A DNA stretch of 64,000 nt, taken from Nectonema munidae. Lineage: Eukaryota; Nematomorpha; Nectonematoida; Nectonematidae. Both the position numbers and the translations under genes were made by a program. The stretch's first letter is position 1, and the number at the start of each line of letters is the position of its first letter. Positions 36,401 through 51,400 of this stretch are shown here, in pieces. The stretch spans positions 186,001 to 250,000 of the forward strand of contig JAUIRK010000388.1 in NCBI GenBank assembly GCA_030549495.1. The letters are read 5' to 3'. The notes below the pieces were generated by a model, which worked only from the letters and a program-made list of their open reading frames with translations, did no database searches and was not told where the DNA came from.

Positions 36401-39400
36401 AAACTGATTTTGAGAAAGTCTTCATTTTAATCAGCAATATTTTTATACCAGAAGTTTATCTACGAAAAAAGATTATGCATTTTACTCGAATAAAAAGTGT
36501 AGCAATCCATTATTACATTACCATGTGAGTCTAAAATATCTCGATTAAATTTTTATTGATGGCAAACTAATGCAAATAATTTTGCAGCTGGTGAGAACCG
36601 CCCTCTCTTGCTACGCCACTGACACCATGGAAGCACAAAGAGAAGAAACTTAGATCAGAGAACATAAATAGAATTAATTTATGTCTTACCTGCCCCACTA
36701 ATATGAATTTTTAATGAAATTTTAGCATTGATACAGCATCGATTAAAATAAATTCAGCAAGATGCCAAAAAATTATGAAACTAAATTAACCAAACATAAA
36801 GTTATTTATTCATCGTAGATAATAACCTTAAAAGCTGTCTCCACTTAAAAATAAAGGTTGGTTTAATAAATAGTGGAAGAAAGTTGATTTTACTATAATA
36901 CTCTCATTTTACAACCTATAGCTGAATATATTATCAAGAAATGAATTTACTGAGCTGCAATTTTTTAGGATTGTGCGGCAAACTTGCGAAGTAAAGTTAA
37001 TCTTAATCAAGACTATTTTTAATTATAATGATTTTTTTAATTGCGAAAATAAACTCATCATCTTTATCATTATTATTCGATATTTTTTCATCTTTTCCAA
37101 ACTTTCTATTTATTTAATTTAGTTCTGAAAATCAGCAGTAAAGCAATCTTTATTGGTTCTATCTTTAAGAGCATTTTTCAAGCGTTGATATACGTGAATA
37201 AAGTCGGTAAGTATGCAAATCTTGTTCAACAGGAACTTCAAACCGCCATAATAAAAATGGAGTTTTTTGAAAACAGTACTGAAGCTTACTTTAACCAAAG
37301 TTACAATTTACGACATTTTCACTTCCATTTTTATACTGTAAGTTTTATTAATACATAAATTTTTACTTTTTAAAGATAGTAGTTCTCTTTGAATTTTTGA
37401 TAGGGTAAAATTTAAGTTGAAAGATACCTTGACCTTGATGAATGAAAGGTAATGCATAAGTGGTTGTAGTTCGATTGTCGATGGTGGCATATCTTTCTCT
37501 CCAATTATGTAAGATTACTATTGCTCTGGATTAAATAAGGACAAATAAAAAATAAATAAAATTGCGATTAGAAAGGGTGCTTGCATTCCAGCAATAGTAG
37601 GAAACTGGAATGTGAAAATTTGCACTTCACTAGATAACATGAATGTAGACACACTTTTTACAGTTTTTATTTATCATTTTAATAAACTACATGTTTTATT
37701 GAATCTTTATTTTTATGCATCAGTTTGCAAGTTTGTTTTATCAAAGGTTTTTACAATGATAATAATCTGTAAATCAAAGTATTAATTTTGCATCACTTCT
37801 GCAAATTGCGTGTTTTGCATCACTTCTGCAAATGTCGAAATGTTGTGACCAACATGCGTGTTTTCGGTGTTTTAAAAAATTTGTGGAATTCAAAATTTGC
37901 AGATGTAAAATTTATTTTGTCGACACTATATATTCTTTCAAGTATAATTCAAAATATATCATAATTTCAACAACAATGATATCTTTCAGGACAATTCTAG
38001 GAAGCAATATATTTTTTTCAAATTCAAAATTATCTTTTTTAAATTCAAAATTTTCTTTTTTAATTTCAAAAATTATCTTATTTTAAGTTCATATAGTTAG
38101 TTTCAAAAAAATTTTTAATTAAAAAAATCTCATAAATTAGTTTTAAAACATAATAAACAAGTGGATCCCCCATTCCTCTCTCACTTCGCTCGAGGCAGAT
38201 TGGATTCTAGGTAAACTAAATAATTCTTACCCTCAAAGATCATTGATACTGGAATTCTAGGTACCCTCAAAGATCATTGCTACTGGAATTGAAGGTTCCC
38301 TAAAGAAAAAAAGATATTTTTCATCGTTATAGAAAATCGGTATCTAAGCCTGGCTGAATCGAGGTGTTAAAATATAAAAAAGGTCAAAACAAAAATTTTT
38401 CAAAATTTTCCTGGTAGATTTGAATATGTTGATTTCAAATCTGCATGTTATTTTTTTGAGAAGAAAATTATTTCTCAATTTTTTTGCAAGTCAAAATTTT
38501 TAATTTTGAACTTTGACCTCAAAATTTTTCAAATAAAAAATATGAAAATTTAATTTTTGTTTGCATGTTCTTATTCAGATGGAATTCTCTACAAATTAAT
38601 GTATAAAACTAATAAAATAAAAAAAATAAAAAGATAAAAAAAAAGATAAGATGTAATTTTTGAAAAATTCGCTACCCCCTACAAAAAAGTCAAAAAAAAA
38701 AATTTTTTTTCTAATTTTTTACCCTAGTATGTTCATATATTTAATGTATATTTAATGAATGTGCAAAAGAAATTGAAAAAAATATATAATTATTTATTTT
38801 ACACGCTAAAGTATCGTTAAAATAGGAAAATCGTGCATATTGTTCAATGGTTTATACAATTTTTTTTAATTTTTCAAATAGGTAACAGCATGAAAAATGC
38901 AGGTAAAACGATGCTCTTTAATATAGGCATGGTTTAGGGTATTTTTAAAAAATTTCTTATACAAAGTTTTCTTTCAAGGTTAAAAATTTGAAAATTTTGA
39001 CAAAAAAATTCAGAAAATTGGTTAAAAGTAAAAAAATATATAATTTTATTCTAAAATAATAAAAATAATTTTTGAAATTAAAGAGACAATTTTGAATTTA
39101 AGAAAGACAAGTTTGAATTTGAAAAAGAATTTTGAACTTAAAAAGAATTTTGAATTTAAAAAGGACAATTTTGAATTTGTAAAATACAATTTTGTTCTAA
39201 AAATGGTATATTTCATTAGTAAAATGATTTTTTGGAAATAGTAGGTTCTTTATAAGAAATGGTACTCAAGGTAATTCTTCTTTAAACGTTACAGTTCGAT
39301 AGGCATTTAGTCCAGAGGCAAAGAAAATCTTCTACACACTATTTAATTTTGCGAGACTTCTTTATCATCCATGCTTACTTTACAGTAATGGCGCAAAATA

Positions 39401-42400
39401 TTCAGTTTTTTTTATTTCTAGATTCTGTTTTACACAAACAACCTAGTATACCTCATTCCTTGCTTTCTCATAACATTTTGGAAGAAAGATGCTCAAAAAT
39501 TTCTCACCAAATTTGTATGCTACTTTTTATTACTTAAAATATAAATGCAAAATTTATATTAATTCATTTGATATTCCATCATGAGAGAACATTTCTTGAT
39601 TTTAACGAGTAACAAGCATACAATTCAGACTATATCAAATGTAAAGCAGAAGGTTTGTATTAAACGGCCTTTATTCGCAGACTATTTCTATTTCTCTAAA
39701 GTTGACAATCTTCTACTCTGACCGTTAACCGGTTGATGTAGTTTTTTGAGAAATTGCTAAATCGCATTAGTTTTTCTGAAAAATTAAGACTTATTTAAAC
39801 TCTTTCAGGCACAATGGACATCAGTGCACAATAAAATAAAAATCGCCTGCTTTAAGTTGTATATAAGCTAATCAAAAAGAAAAGTAGAAGAATAATTTTA
39901 GAAAACCAATGCCTGAAAGGTTTTAATATTATTCGCATAGTAAGAACAATCTATAAAAATGTCAAAAAAATTAAGATATTTAGGAGGGTTGCCTTTCCCA
40001 TAAAACAATTCTAGTTCACAAATTTATGAAATGAAGCGAAAATTCATACATTTTCTTGATCGTCTTTCTGCCAACCTTTCTTAAAAAGCTAACAGTAGAA
40101 GTGATATAAATAAAATATGAAGTAACTAGAAAATCTGCTAAAACTAGTCATGGATAAATCTTATCAACATTAGAATAAATACGCCCCCCCCACCTTTATA
40201 ACAGAGTTGATACAAAAGTGTGTATGTCCATTTTTATGCATATTTGTGCCTATGTAAGTAAGTTAGTATAACTTTATTATAAATACACTCCTTACAAAAA
40301 ATAACAAAATGCTTTTTACAACAATTATTATTGCACCATGAGCATACACTTATATTGTTTTGTGTTTCTTATATTGCTTTCCTTAGAATAACAAGCTTTT
40401 CTTTTTGCAGTTTCAGTGGTTTTCCAAGGTTTCTTAGGAAATTTGTGTGCAAATCTTTTGATTTAGATGAATGAAATCTTTCTTTTTCATCATTAATTTT
40501 GAAAAGTACCCAGCATTTGTGTACCAAAATGTCGAATATGTTAGTAATGAATATTTTTTCCCATCTTCCATCTCTATAATACTGAGAAGTGGAATATCAA
40601 CCACTCGATCAACATGTCCCATTGGACTGTTGTAATACTTTACTTGCTCTGGAATCTCAATTTTTTCTAAATCTCTACTATAATGATCATGACCATACTC
40701 ATGATGATCATTACTTACAAAAACAATCGGCTGTTTGCCTTTTTTATAATGATAAAATTATAAATTGAACACTTTTTCTATCGTCACTTTTTTTTCTATA
40801 ACATCAGGTTTTCTACGAAATTGTGATGCTGCTTGCTTAAAAAATCTTTCTATCAAACCAGGATGAATAAAAGTAGTAAGTCTCTTCTTGAAAAAAGTTA
40901 CATTACAAGATATTCCATTATCTAACAAAAACTCAACAACATTTTTATTAAAAATAGCTATCAGCAGTCAGATTCACTCCTGAATTCAATTTTTTTTCAT
41001 TATTTGGTTTATAAGCTCAAGAATACCTTGATAAGAATTGAATTGTTTTGGAGATTGTAAGAAAATATCATAAATATAGTGATCATCATCTTCAACAATG
41101 AACAATTTTTGACCATATTTTTTTTTATCTTTAATGAAACCTTTAGAGCCAATCCATTCAAGCGTTTTAATTTGGCAATCCAGTTTATTCATTTTAGATT
41201 TAGAAAAAAAGGACCTTAAAATCTATTTTTTCTTTTAAGATAACTTACATAACCAAAGTATGATGCTAGTGAATTTGATAAATTTTTATTTTTTTTTGTA
41301 TATATTGTAGAGTTGAAGATTTAAAATTAATTCTTATTTAAATTCTATTTCTACTTCCATACTAACAGTGATATAGGTATTTTTCTTTTTTGCATAGTTT
41401 AACTTAAAACTAAAAAGTAGAAAATAATTTTAGTAGTTTTTTTGGAGCTAATAGTTTGTAGAAAATAATTTGATAGTCTTTCCTTGTCTTCTTCATTTAA
41501 TATTAGCTTCAAAAGAAAGTACTAAAATTATTTTCTAATTTTTGTTTACTTTAGAATCGAATTTTCCTATTATTATCTTAGCTTAAAACTTTAACTAATA
41601 ACAAGATACAATAAAAATCAAATAATTAAATTAATGAAAAAAGAAACCTAAAAAATATTTTTTATTGTTTTGTACATAAGATTATCTTTTTTTTAGTAAT
41701 TATATTGTTATGTCTAAGAAACGTACATACCTGGATTCATATGTACAATATGGCTTTGACTTTGTTGTTGTGGATGGTGTTGAGAAACTTTTCTTTATTT
41801 TTCTTAACTTTTTCTTTTCTGCTGTGCTTCAAAATTCTTGGAAATGGGTCGCTGAAACCTTCAATACTGAAGCAGCATCTGGAAACTTCACATTTTGTCC
41901 ATGCATCCGATGGCCTTGCTACATTTGAAGCAAAAAGAGCTAGGTTTAGGGCTGCAGGAACACTGCCCAAACTTGGCTTTGTATCTGAGAAGAAGCCAAT
42001 GCTTGCAGCCTCCTATAATGTAGCGCTGCGAATAGCAAAAGCAAAGAAATCTCATGATATTGCCGAGAAGCTAATTAAACCTTGTGCCTTAGAAATGGTT
42101 GAACATGTATGTGGAATTAAAGAAAAGCAGATGATTCAAGACATTCCCCTTTCTAATGACACAATTCATCGGCGTATTAGTGAAATGTCTGAAGATATTT
42201 GCCAACAAGTTGTTGAAAAGATCAAATCTAGCCCAGTAAAAATATCTTTACAACTTGATGAAACTTGTGATATAGCCAATTTTTCACAACTTCTTGTTTT
42301 TGTTAGTTATGTGTGTGGAAAATAGCTAAAAAATGATTTTTTTGTGAACCTCTCCAGCAAACGACAAAAGCTACTGTTATATTGAAGATAATAGAAACAC

Positions 42401-45400
42401 CCCAAGTGATAAAAACACATTGCTTTCTTCACAGAGATGCATTCGCTGCAAAAACTTTTCCTGAAAATCTGAAAATTGTTTTACAGAAAGTTGTTGAGGC
42501 TGTTAATTTCATTCGATCCCGAGCATTGAATCACCGTTTGTTCAAAACCTTTTGTGATGAGATGGGCTCTGAGCATTCCATTCTTTTACTGCATACTGAA
42601 GTGAGGTGGCTCTCACGTGGACTAATTTTAAATCGTGTGTTTGAGCTCCGTAATGAAGTGAAAATATTTCTCCGTGAGCGAAATTGAAAGCTGTGTGAAA
42701 ATTTTGCTGATACCAAGTTCATCGCCTGTTTGGGATAACTGTCAGACATAATTTTTCATCTTAACCAAGTTAACAAACAACTCCAAGGAACATCAGTAAC
42801 CATTATTGAAGCACGTGAAAAGATAACGGCATTGCAGACAAAGCTAGACTTATGGGCACGGAGAGTTCACGAAAGCAATTTTGCAAATTTGCCAAATTTG
42901 GATGAAATCATTAGTGAAAATTCTGGAAATAAAGAGATCTCAGACCATTTGAATATCTTGAAGAATCACTTCACTGGCTACTTTTCAAAAGACATGATTC
43001 CAACAGAGAAATGGATAATAAGACCTTTTGCCACTGAACTGTCAGAAATAAAAGCTGAAGGCCAGGTAAAAGATGAACTGATTGATCTTCAATCTTCTGT
43101 TACTCTTTGAGAAGAATTTGAAAAAGTTGGTGTCAATTTCTGGGTAAAACTCACAGATTCATTACCACTTCCTACTCAGCGTGCCTTTTAAGTGATTGTT
43201 CATTTTGTCACTACGTACTTGTGTGAATCAGGGTTCTCAAGTTTGGTAGCAATAAAGACAAAAGCCAGAAACCGCCTTAAAGTCGATGATGGTATGAGAA
43301 TCACTGTCAAAAACAGCTCCTCGCATAAACAAACTGGTTGACTCAATGAATCAGCAGTGTTCCCACTGATATTGCTACTGGTGTTTCTCTTCATTAATTT
43401 TTGTTTTACAAATAAACTTTAATTTTTTATTTAGAACATGTTTAATTTTCTTTATTTTTGTGATACGAATGTATAATACTATTTTTTATGAAAGGGTTTT
43501 TTCCGATCTTCTTGATCTTCTGACAATTTTTGATGCCTTTGAATTTTTTGTATGGGATATGAGTAGGTGGTAAATGGAGAAATACATAAAGTTAAGGGGG
43601 TAAATGATGGAGAAAAGGTTGAGAACCCCTGCTTTAGAGGGTCTTTTGGTGAAAAAGATTTTTTTGAAATTTCATCTAGACAAATACTCGAAATGGGATC
43701 AAGGTATTTTTATTTAATGAACATACCTGACATTTTTAAAATTAGATTTGCACATAATTTTTGATAACAAAAGATCTATGTAAAATGAAAATTTCGTTTA
43801 CCCGGGAAAAATGTTGATTCGACATCATTGTGTTCTAGGAGAATAGAAAACACGACTAATTGACGATTTTTTTGTCTTGTTCCGTGTATTTTTCTAACTT
43901 ATGGTCTAATCCAACAAAAAATAATCAAAAAAATGTATCAAGTTGATGGAGGGGGAGAAGGGGGGAATCATTTTTGAAAACAAATGCTCTGAAAATACGG
44001 AAAATGAGAATTTCGTTTTTAATAAGCGTAAAAAATGGGGATTCGAGATGATCGTGTTCTAGGAGTATAGAAAACACGACTAATTAGCGGTATTTTACCT
44101 TATTCCGTATATTTTTTCAACTATTGGTCTAATTCAACAAAAACTAATTGAAATACTGTGTCAAGTTTGGGAAGGATGAGGCTTATTTTTGAAAATAAAA
44201 GCTGCGAAAATGAGTAAACATCAAATTTCGTTTTTAATAAGCTTGAGAAATGTCGATTCGACATGATTGTGTTTTAGGAATACCTCTTCCTCCCAAAATT
44301 AGGCCATTAGAAATTTTTGTTTGACACCAATGTTATAGAAATCCAGGGAAAAATAGAAAATTAGATATTGTTTATAGAAATCCAATGGCTAAAAGGGTTA
44401 AAGCATCTTTAGTTTGACACGCGATCTTGGATTTCTTAATTGAATATAAAACGTGATTTATGCCAATCAAATATTTTGTATTAAGTGAATATATAAATAA
44501 ACCATAAGAAATAAGCTTGAAAAGCTGCTCCAATTTTTACCTTCTGGTTTAATACCAAAGCTGATAATGTTTTAATATAAATTTTTTGTATTTTAATACA
44601 TTTTATGAATTATAGAATGCAAGCACTTCTAGCCTGATGTTGCAAAGTTCTATGATTTCAATAATCTGCCTCTTTGTACCATATGTCGTTCAAATGTCAA
44701 TGAATCAGTTACCCTTAATCAAAACAAGCATTGGAATCGATAAAGGTAAATGTAAATGTAATTTAAAAGCTAAGAGGAAATTATTTAAAATTTTCTGCTA
44801 TAATTAATTTAGCGAATCCTTTAATTTTAAGAATCGAAGAAAAAGTTAAAGATATAAGTTAAATTTAAAAAAAAATTAATTAATTAACAAAAAAACCGAA
44901 AATTCTCTTAAAATTAATAAAATGATTAAATAAAATGGACATTCACAATATTATTTAAATCAAATCAGCAGTATACGTTAACCAAAATCATTGAGTACTT
45001 TAAAAAATCTTTGAAATTCTTTCAAAATCTGAGTGGAATTCTATAAATTACTATAAAAAGACCAACTTAGGTGTCAAATTCATACCTGCCAAAGTAAAGA
45101 AATTTTTTAGCGTAAAGTTTTTCAAGTCAAAGTCATCATTCGCTGTGAGTTAGAGCGAGATTCCCCGAGTAGGTATTGTGTTAAACTCAATATTTGAACT
45201 TGTGAATAGGTAAAAAAATCTTCCTTGAATTTCAAGCAAGAGTTTTGATATGTATATTGCATATATTTGTTTGAAAGCTCTTTATTATATTTAATTTTGC
45301 CCTTAAAATTAAAGACAAAGAACCTTAAATTTACTAAGATATTAAGCTGAAAATACATTCTTCCTCGCCATGTTTACTATAACAGGTTTAACATTGACAA

Positions 45401-48400
45401 AACTGGAATGAAAACATGGTGTTAAAAAAGCCCCAATAAAAAGAGCTCATCTTTAATTTTGCTGAGTAAAGAGTAGTTGTGTTTGATTTTTGAAGAAAAA
45501 TATTCTTTCTGTATGTGCTTTGTAGTTAAGTTATATCACGTTTGACATCAGTTACTCCTCAATGTACAGAGGAGCTAAAGGTACGAACACAAGCAGTATA
45601 AAAAAACCAAGACAATGATAAGGTTGACTTAGATTTATGATTGTTTAGGATCAAATCCGGTTTTATATTTTGCAGCACCAGAAAATATTTCGCCTATTTT
45701 TGGAACTCTCTATTACAAAAAAATTTAAAAAATGATACTATTTACTTTTCAATTAAAAAAAAATGATCATATTTTCAATTTATATGACAGAATGCTACTA
45801 CAAATAAATACCTAACACGATATTATAGATCTTTATATAATTATTATTATAAATGCGTATTATTTTATAGTAAGCGTGAGTCCGTGCTTTGTGGTCTGGA
45901 AGCGTGCTTTGTGGACTTCCTTGCTCAGAGCGTTAAACTTGATGGGTATGCAAATCCTGAAGAGAGGGAGGTTTTTCACAATTTTAAAGGGCCACCACAT
46001 TATTTTCTTATAATTATTTATATATTATTTATTTTTACTTTATATATCTCTTCATTATATAATTTTTACTGATCTCTATTAGCCAAAACGATTTTATTAA
46101 TGCACTAAAGTTTCCTTACAATTTCTTTTCATCTTTTGATAAAATAAGTAAAATTAGTAAAAAAACAATTTGCATCCCGATTTTTAGTTCTTGCTTTGTA
46201 TCTGTAATCATTTAAGTTTTAAATATGAAATTCAAAAAAAATATTTCAAAAAATAAGAAGCAAAATTTTCTCAAATCAATAAAACTTTTTAGTAATGCAT
46301 TTTTCGTTCAAAGCTTTAGTCAGAGAAATGTTTTCCAAAATACAGTCCCAAATATACAATTAAAGTAAAAAATATATTTGATTAATTTATCAAATATACA
46401 ATTAAAGTAAAAAATATATTTGATTAAAATAAAACTCTTAATTTTTATTTCAATAAATAATCAAAATTTCTTACTTTCTTTTTTAAAAATAAGTTTACAT
46501 TTGTAAAAGAAAACATTTAACCTAGAGAAAAGGCCCTCCCAGGCATATGTTAATTTTAGCGCCCCTTAAAAGTATATAGGTATGCAAAATAGACAAACTG
46601 TATAACTGCTAAATTTATTAAACGTATCATAAATGAACTCTTAATCAAGATAAGACGTTTGGATTTTTGTTTTGTCCAAAAAAATTAATTATGTCAAAAA
46701 TTACTATGTTATGTCAAGAATTAAATTGTTAAAATATTTCATAGAGTGTAGGGGCAATGGACATGTTATATAAAATCAGTATAAATGGCGTAGAAAAAGG
46801 ATAGAGTCCGAAAAGCTTAAGGGTGGGGGCGTGAGTAAGGTTGGTTAGGTACTGGGTTTGGATAACTCAAGGTCTTGGGTTCGATCCCGCATCAAGCCTA
46901 CTTTCTGATAGTTCGATACAAGCGGCGAAAGTGTGCCTTCTCGATGAAAACAACCCACGGTACCTTTAAGGGTGAAGGCGACTATTTGTAATGCATTTAA
47001 AATCAGTGATCTGGAAAGACCGTTGGGCAGACAAAAAAAAGCTTTCATAAATTTATTGTCGTAGGTTATCACAAATTACCGATTGTGAATTGTCCAATTT
47101 TGAGATGGAAATTTTGAATTGAATTCATTTTCAAAATATGGCAAAGTTTTGAAAATAATAAATAGTTTTAACATTAAAATTTTAATTTTAAACTAATTTA
47201 TTTTTAACAATAACTTTTTCAAAATATTTATACTTGATTTTAGTACTTGAAAAACAAAAGTATGTCAAATTGCCATCAATTTTAAACTTATTTTAGTTAG
47301 TCAAACAGTACAATGAACTAGAGGAGAGCGCGTGTTGTAGAAATTTGAGCGAAAATGGTCCGCCCGCTAATTATTATTTCGGAGTCTCCCAGCACCCACA
47401 ATAAAAAAACAAAATCCCGGCAAAAGCCCGCACTTAAAATTTTGAAACCCCCAATTTTAATTTTTAAAACCAAAGTTATCCAAAGAGTATCCAAAGTTGA
47501 CATAAATCGATTTTGTAAAGTGATGATATATATAAAAGTTGACATGAGGGAGGGGGTTGAAATTTATCAAAAAAAGGTTGACGTCAATTGTGAACGACCC
47601 TTTAAGAGTAATTAACAAATTAATGCCAGGAGGCAGATATATGAGCAACATTTATGGTATCACCGATTCAGGCTGCATGTTTGAAAAACACGATTCTTAT
47701 CTAAAAATCATAATTTTTTTAAGTTTTTTCTCATTTTTTTACTTTGCTAATACAAATAAGCTTTTATAAGCAACATTTGTTAACTTTAATTCAGACAATG
47801 AATCTTGGGAGATTTATACAAATACTCCAGTAACTCTCCAAATAAAATTGTTAACTACGTCACTGTACATATGTATATATTTTTGGCCATCACATCTGAT
47901 CTCATTAAGGTTTATGAAAATTTATTACTAGAGTTGAAAAAGTACAATTCAATTGGAGGACATAAAACTTTTTTAAAAACCATTTCTGACGAAAAATATC
48001 AATTTTATTCGTTTTTGAATCTTTTTTCAATTTTATAGGTCTTAATTAAATTAATTTAAGAATCTTAAGTTTTAAAGTAAGTATATGGTATTTTGCTACT
48101 AATAACAAAATTAGATTCTGTTAAAACCTGGAGGTAACGTATTCACTCCATAAAGAAAACGTCTTACTCCAGAAGTCGGAGAAAAAAAAATGTTTGTAAA
48201 TTTTAACTCGAAAAATTATATAAAATTAATTAATAAATATTATAATGAAATATTTTTTTAATTGTTGTTTAAAAAATTTTTTGAATAAACTATTCTACTT
48301 TTTACAAATTATACACTGCTTATGATTTTTAAAGTTTGTTGTATATAAGTATTTTCAAAACTACAATTAGAATAGACATCGGTATTTCAGCAATTGTAAA

Positions 48401-51400
48401 AAACATAAATCGGCATAGGAATCTTTTGTTATGAATCGAATGAAGGTTTTTCCTTAGCCTTGTTCATGCAGTAAATAGTATTAACCGTGAACTAGTTGGC
48501 TCCCATTTTTTAGTTCACGCAAAGCAGAGGAATTCGATTAATCCCTATTGAATGGAAATTCTAGTTCGTTTGGATTCCTCAACACGGGGAAATAACCCAA
48601 AATGGGTTAAAAGCAGTAATAGTCAAATGGTTAGATCCGTGAAGTATGTTTTTAAGAGCATGACAGATTTTGATTTTTCCTCGGTAGGGATGAGTTGATC
48701 GACATGGGGATACAGCAATGGTCCAGCATAGGAGAGCTTTTGTTTTTCACAGGTCGAGCGGATGTGGAAAGCTGAAAGTCCTTTGTAATCTTCAGGGTTT
48801 GCATATAAGAGAGTGATGACAACCTCAGATACGCAGGTCGATAAATGAAAAGAGAAGTCAACTCTAATTAAAGGCTAGAAAATATTTTCTATTGCCCAGG
48901 GAGGGGGAAGAGCGAGTTAAAAAAAGTCATATTTGTTCAAGATAGTTAGAAAGTTTAGTTACCTGATCTGATTTTATAAGATGAGCTTGTGTTAATATGT
49001 TGATTATGGAGATAGTCACGTGCTGGTCTAGTGAGATCTAGGGTTTGCATAAATATCGAAAATTAGGAACCGATACCCAGGACCGGTTTTTAGCCGATTT
49101 GACCGATTAGACCAAATGGCCCCGCGTCTGAAGGGCCCCGCATTTACTATGATCGGAACAGTTGAAATTAATCCAAAATACGAAATTTACAAAATGAGAT
49201 ATTACAACGCAATATCTGAGCAAAGAGCGTGTTATTGCTAATGATATTTGCATATTAGTTGCTCTATACGAGACCAATTTACCCTGCTAATTTCGTCTGA
49301 ATCAAATGGTTTTAAAGTGAGATATCAAATTTTAAACCTAATTCATTTTTGATTCTAATGCAAATTTGGCGAAAGGTAACTAATAGCGAACATAATAGTA
49401 CACATTCTGAGTAAACAAACACACCCACCTCCATGTGACGATCATATGAATGCCTCTATGTGACGATTATATGAATTAACACAACTCGAACTTGTGCTAT
49501 CAATATACAGGTAATTTCATCTCACTTAAAATTTTTATTGCAACATTAAGAATAAGTTAAATAAAAGATTTAACTCCAAGTACATCCTCGGCCCTTCTAG
49601 TTTGATTACCCAACTACAAATGTCCAAATCTGCATAGACTCGATCTAAATAAGGTACCTAATTACTAGTGGTGGCATAGATCACCCAGAGATTGCTCAAG
49701 GTCATGTACTGAATAGCTACAGGTAATCATGTTTGTTTTTATATTTAGTAATTTTTAATTTTTTTTTTCCGCTAAAAGCAAAATGGCGTTAGCTATTTAA
49801 AGTTATTTTATTCTGCTTTTTTGAAATATATTGTCATAAGTTTTTTACTGAACTGTTTCATTGAATATTTTATAACAATTTGTCTAAGTTTCATCAGAAT
49901 ATATTTTTTTTAATATTTTTAATTTTGTCTTGTTTAAATAAATGAACAATTTAGAATCTTGTAACTGTTCACAATTACAAACAATGTCTTCATCGTCTTG
50001 TCAACATAAATATTTTAAAATTTATATCACCAAAAAATATTATTTTAAAAATGTTAATTTCTTGTGATAGGTTTATTTCTTTACTAATTCTTCTGTTTTG
50101 TTACTTTTTTAGATCTTCCTTTTTCTAAATACAAAAGTTAAATAAAGAGGCACTACATCATGACAAGCACAAGTAGAAATCGAGATAAAGGGCGTAAATA
50201 TTTATGTGGTAACAAGAAACGAGCATTGGCCAAGGCAAAGGCAGCAGAAAATAAAAAGCATAGAGGTGCTTTAAAAAAGTTCCTTGTCACGCCATCTTTG
50301 AAACGCCCTCGGTTTGAAGATGAGAGAATCATCAATTATTTGCAGAATGAGGATAAAACCATGGATCAAATTTCAGATAATCATTAAAGGAATTGAATTT
50401 AGAAGTGCAGGACATTCGAGGCCAAGGCTATAACAACGGTAGCAACATGAAAGGTCACACGTCTGGAGTACAAGCCCGACTGTTGAAGGAAAATTCAAGA
50501 GCATTTTTTGTACCATGTGCATGCCACAATTTTAACCTTTTCCTCGGAGATGTAGCTAAGTGTTGTCCAGATGCTATTACGTTTTTTGGGATCTTGCAAG
50601 CCATCTATGTTTTGTTCTCAGCATCAACTAGAAGATGGGCAATTTTGAAAAAACATGTAACTATGTTAACAGTGAAACCCTTAAGCAATACAAGGTGGGA
50701 GTGTCGTATTGATAGCGTTAAAGCCATTCGTTATCAGGTTGGAGAAGTATATGATGCACTTGTTGAAGTAGCAGAGACAGCAGATCAGCCCAAGATAAAA
50801 GCAGAAGCCGAATCATTAGCCAACCAGCTAAAAAACTACAAATTTCTAGTTTCTTTGGTATTTTGGTATGATGTACTTTTTAAAGTTAACTATGTGAGCA
50901 AGGAATTACAAGGTGAAAAAAAGGACATTATGAAGGAATGGACTCATATGAACAACTCTTGTCATGGCTGAAAAATTATAGGGAGGAAGGCTTTAATGGT
51001 GTTTTAGTAAGTGCAAATGAATTAGCTGAAGTTGTTGAGTTGCCATTTGAGTTTAGAAAATTTCAAGAAAAACAATTACGAAGAAGGAAAAGAATGTTTT
51101 TATATGAAGCAGAAGATCAACCTATAGACGATCCAAAAGAAGCATACAGAATTCAGTGCTTCACCTTAGTGCTAGATCAAGCTATTCAGTCATTGGAAAG
51201 CAGATTTCAACAACTCAAAAATCACGTCAAGTTATTTGGATTTGTAAATAACTTTCAAAATATACAGAAGTCGGAAATGAGAAAGCATGCATTAAACCTT
51301 GAAGCAGCTTTAACACTCACCAAAATGAAACAGGACGCTGACGGAAAAGTTGTTACTGAAAAAAGTAAAGACATTGATGGGTATTTGTTGGCTGAAGAAC

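Noticed and set aside
37790-37840. CRISPR-like spaced repeat (GCATCACTTCTGCAAAT twice)
   Set aside because: Only two copies at 27-base spacing in eukaryotic DNA; a simple tandem duplication.
45884-46072. Isochorismatase-like exon (VLCGLEACFVDFLAQS resembling VLFGIEAHVCVxQT)
   Set aside because: The resemblance covers about ten residues, key residues differ, the following residues do not fit and no splice partners were found.
47318-47769. Overlapping genes on both strands
   Set aside because: Both strands are open but neither shows domains, starts in context or splice signals; likely an unrecognised repeat.
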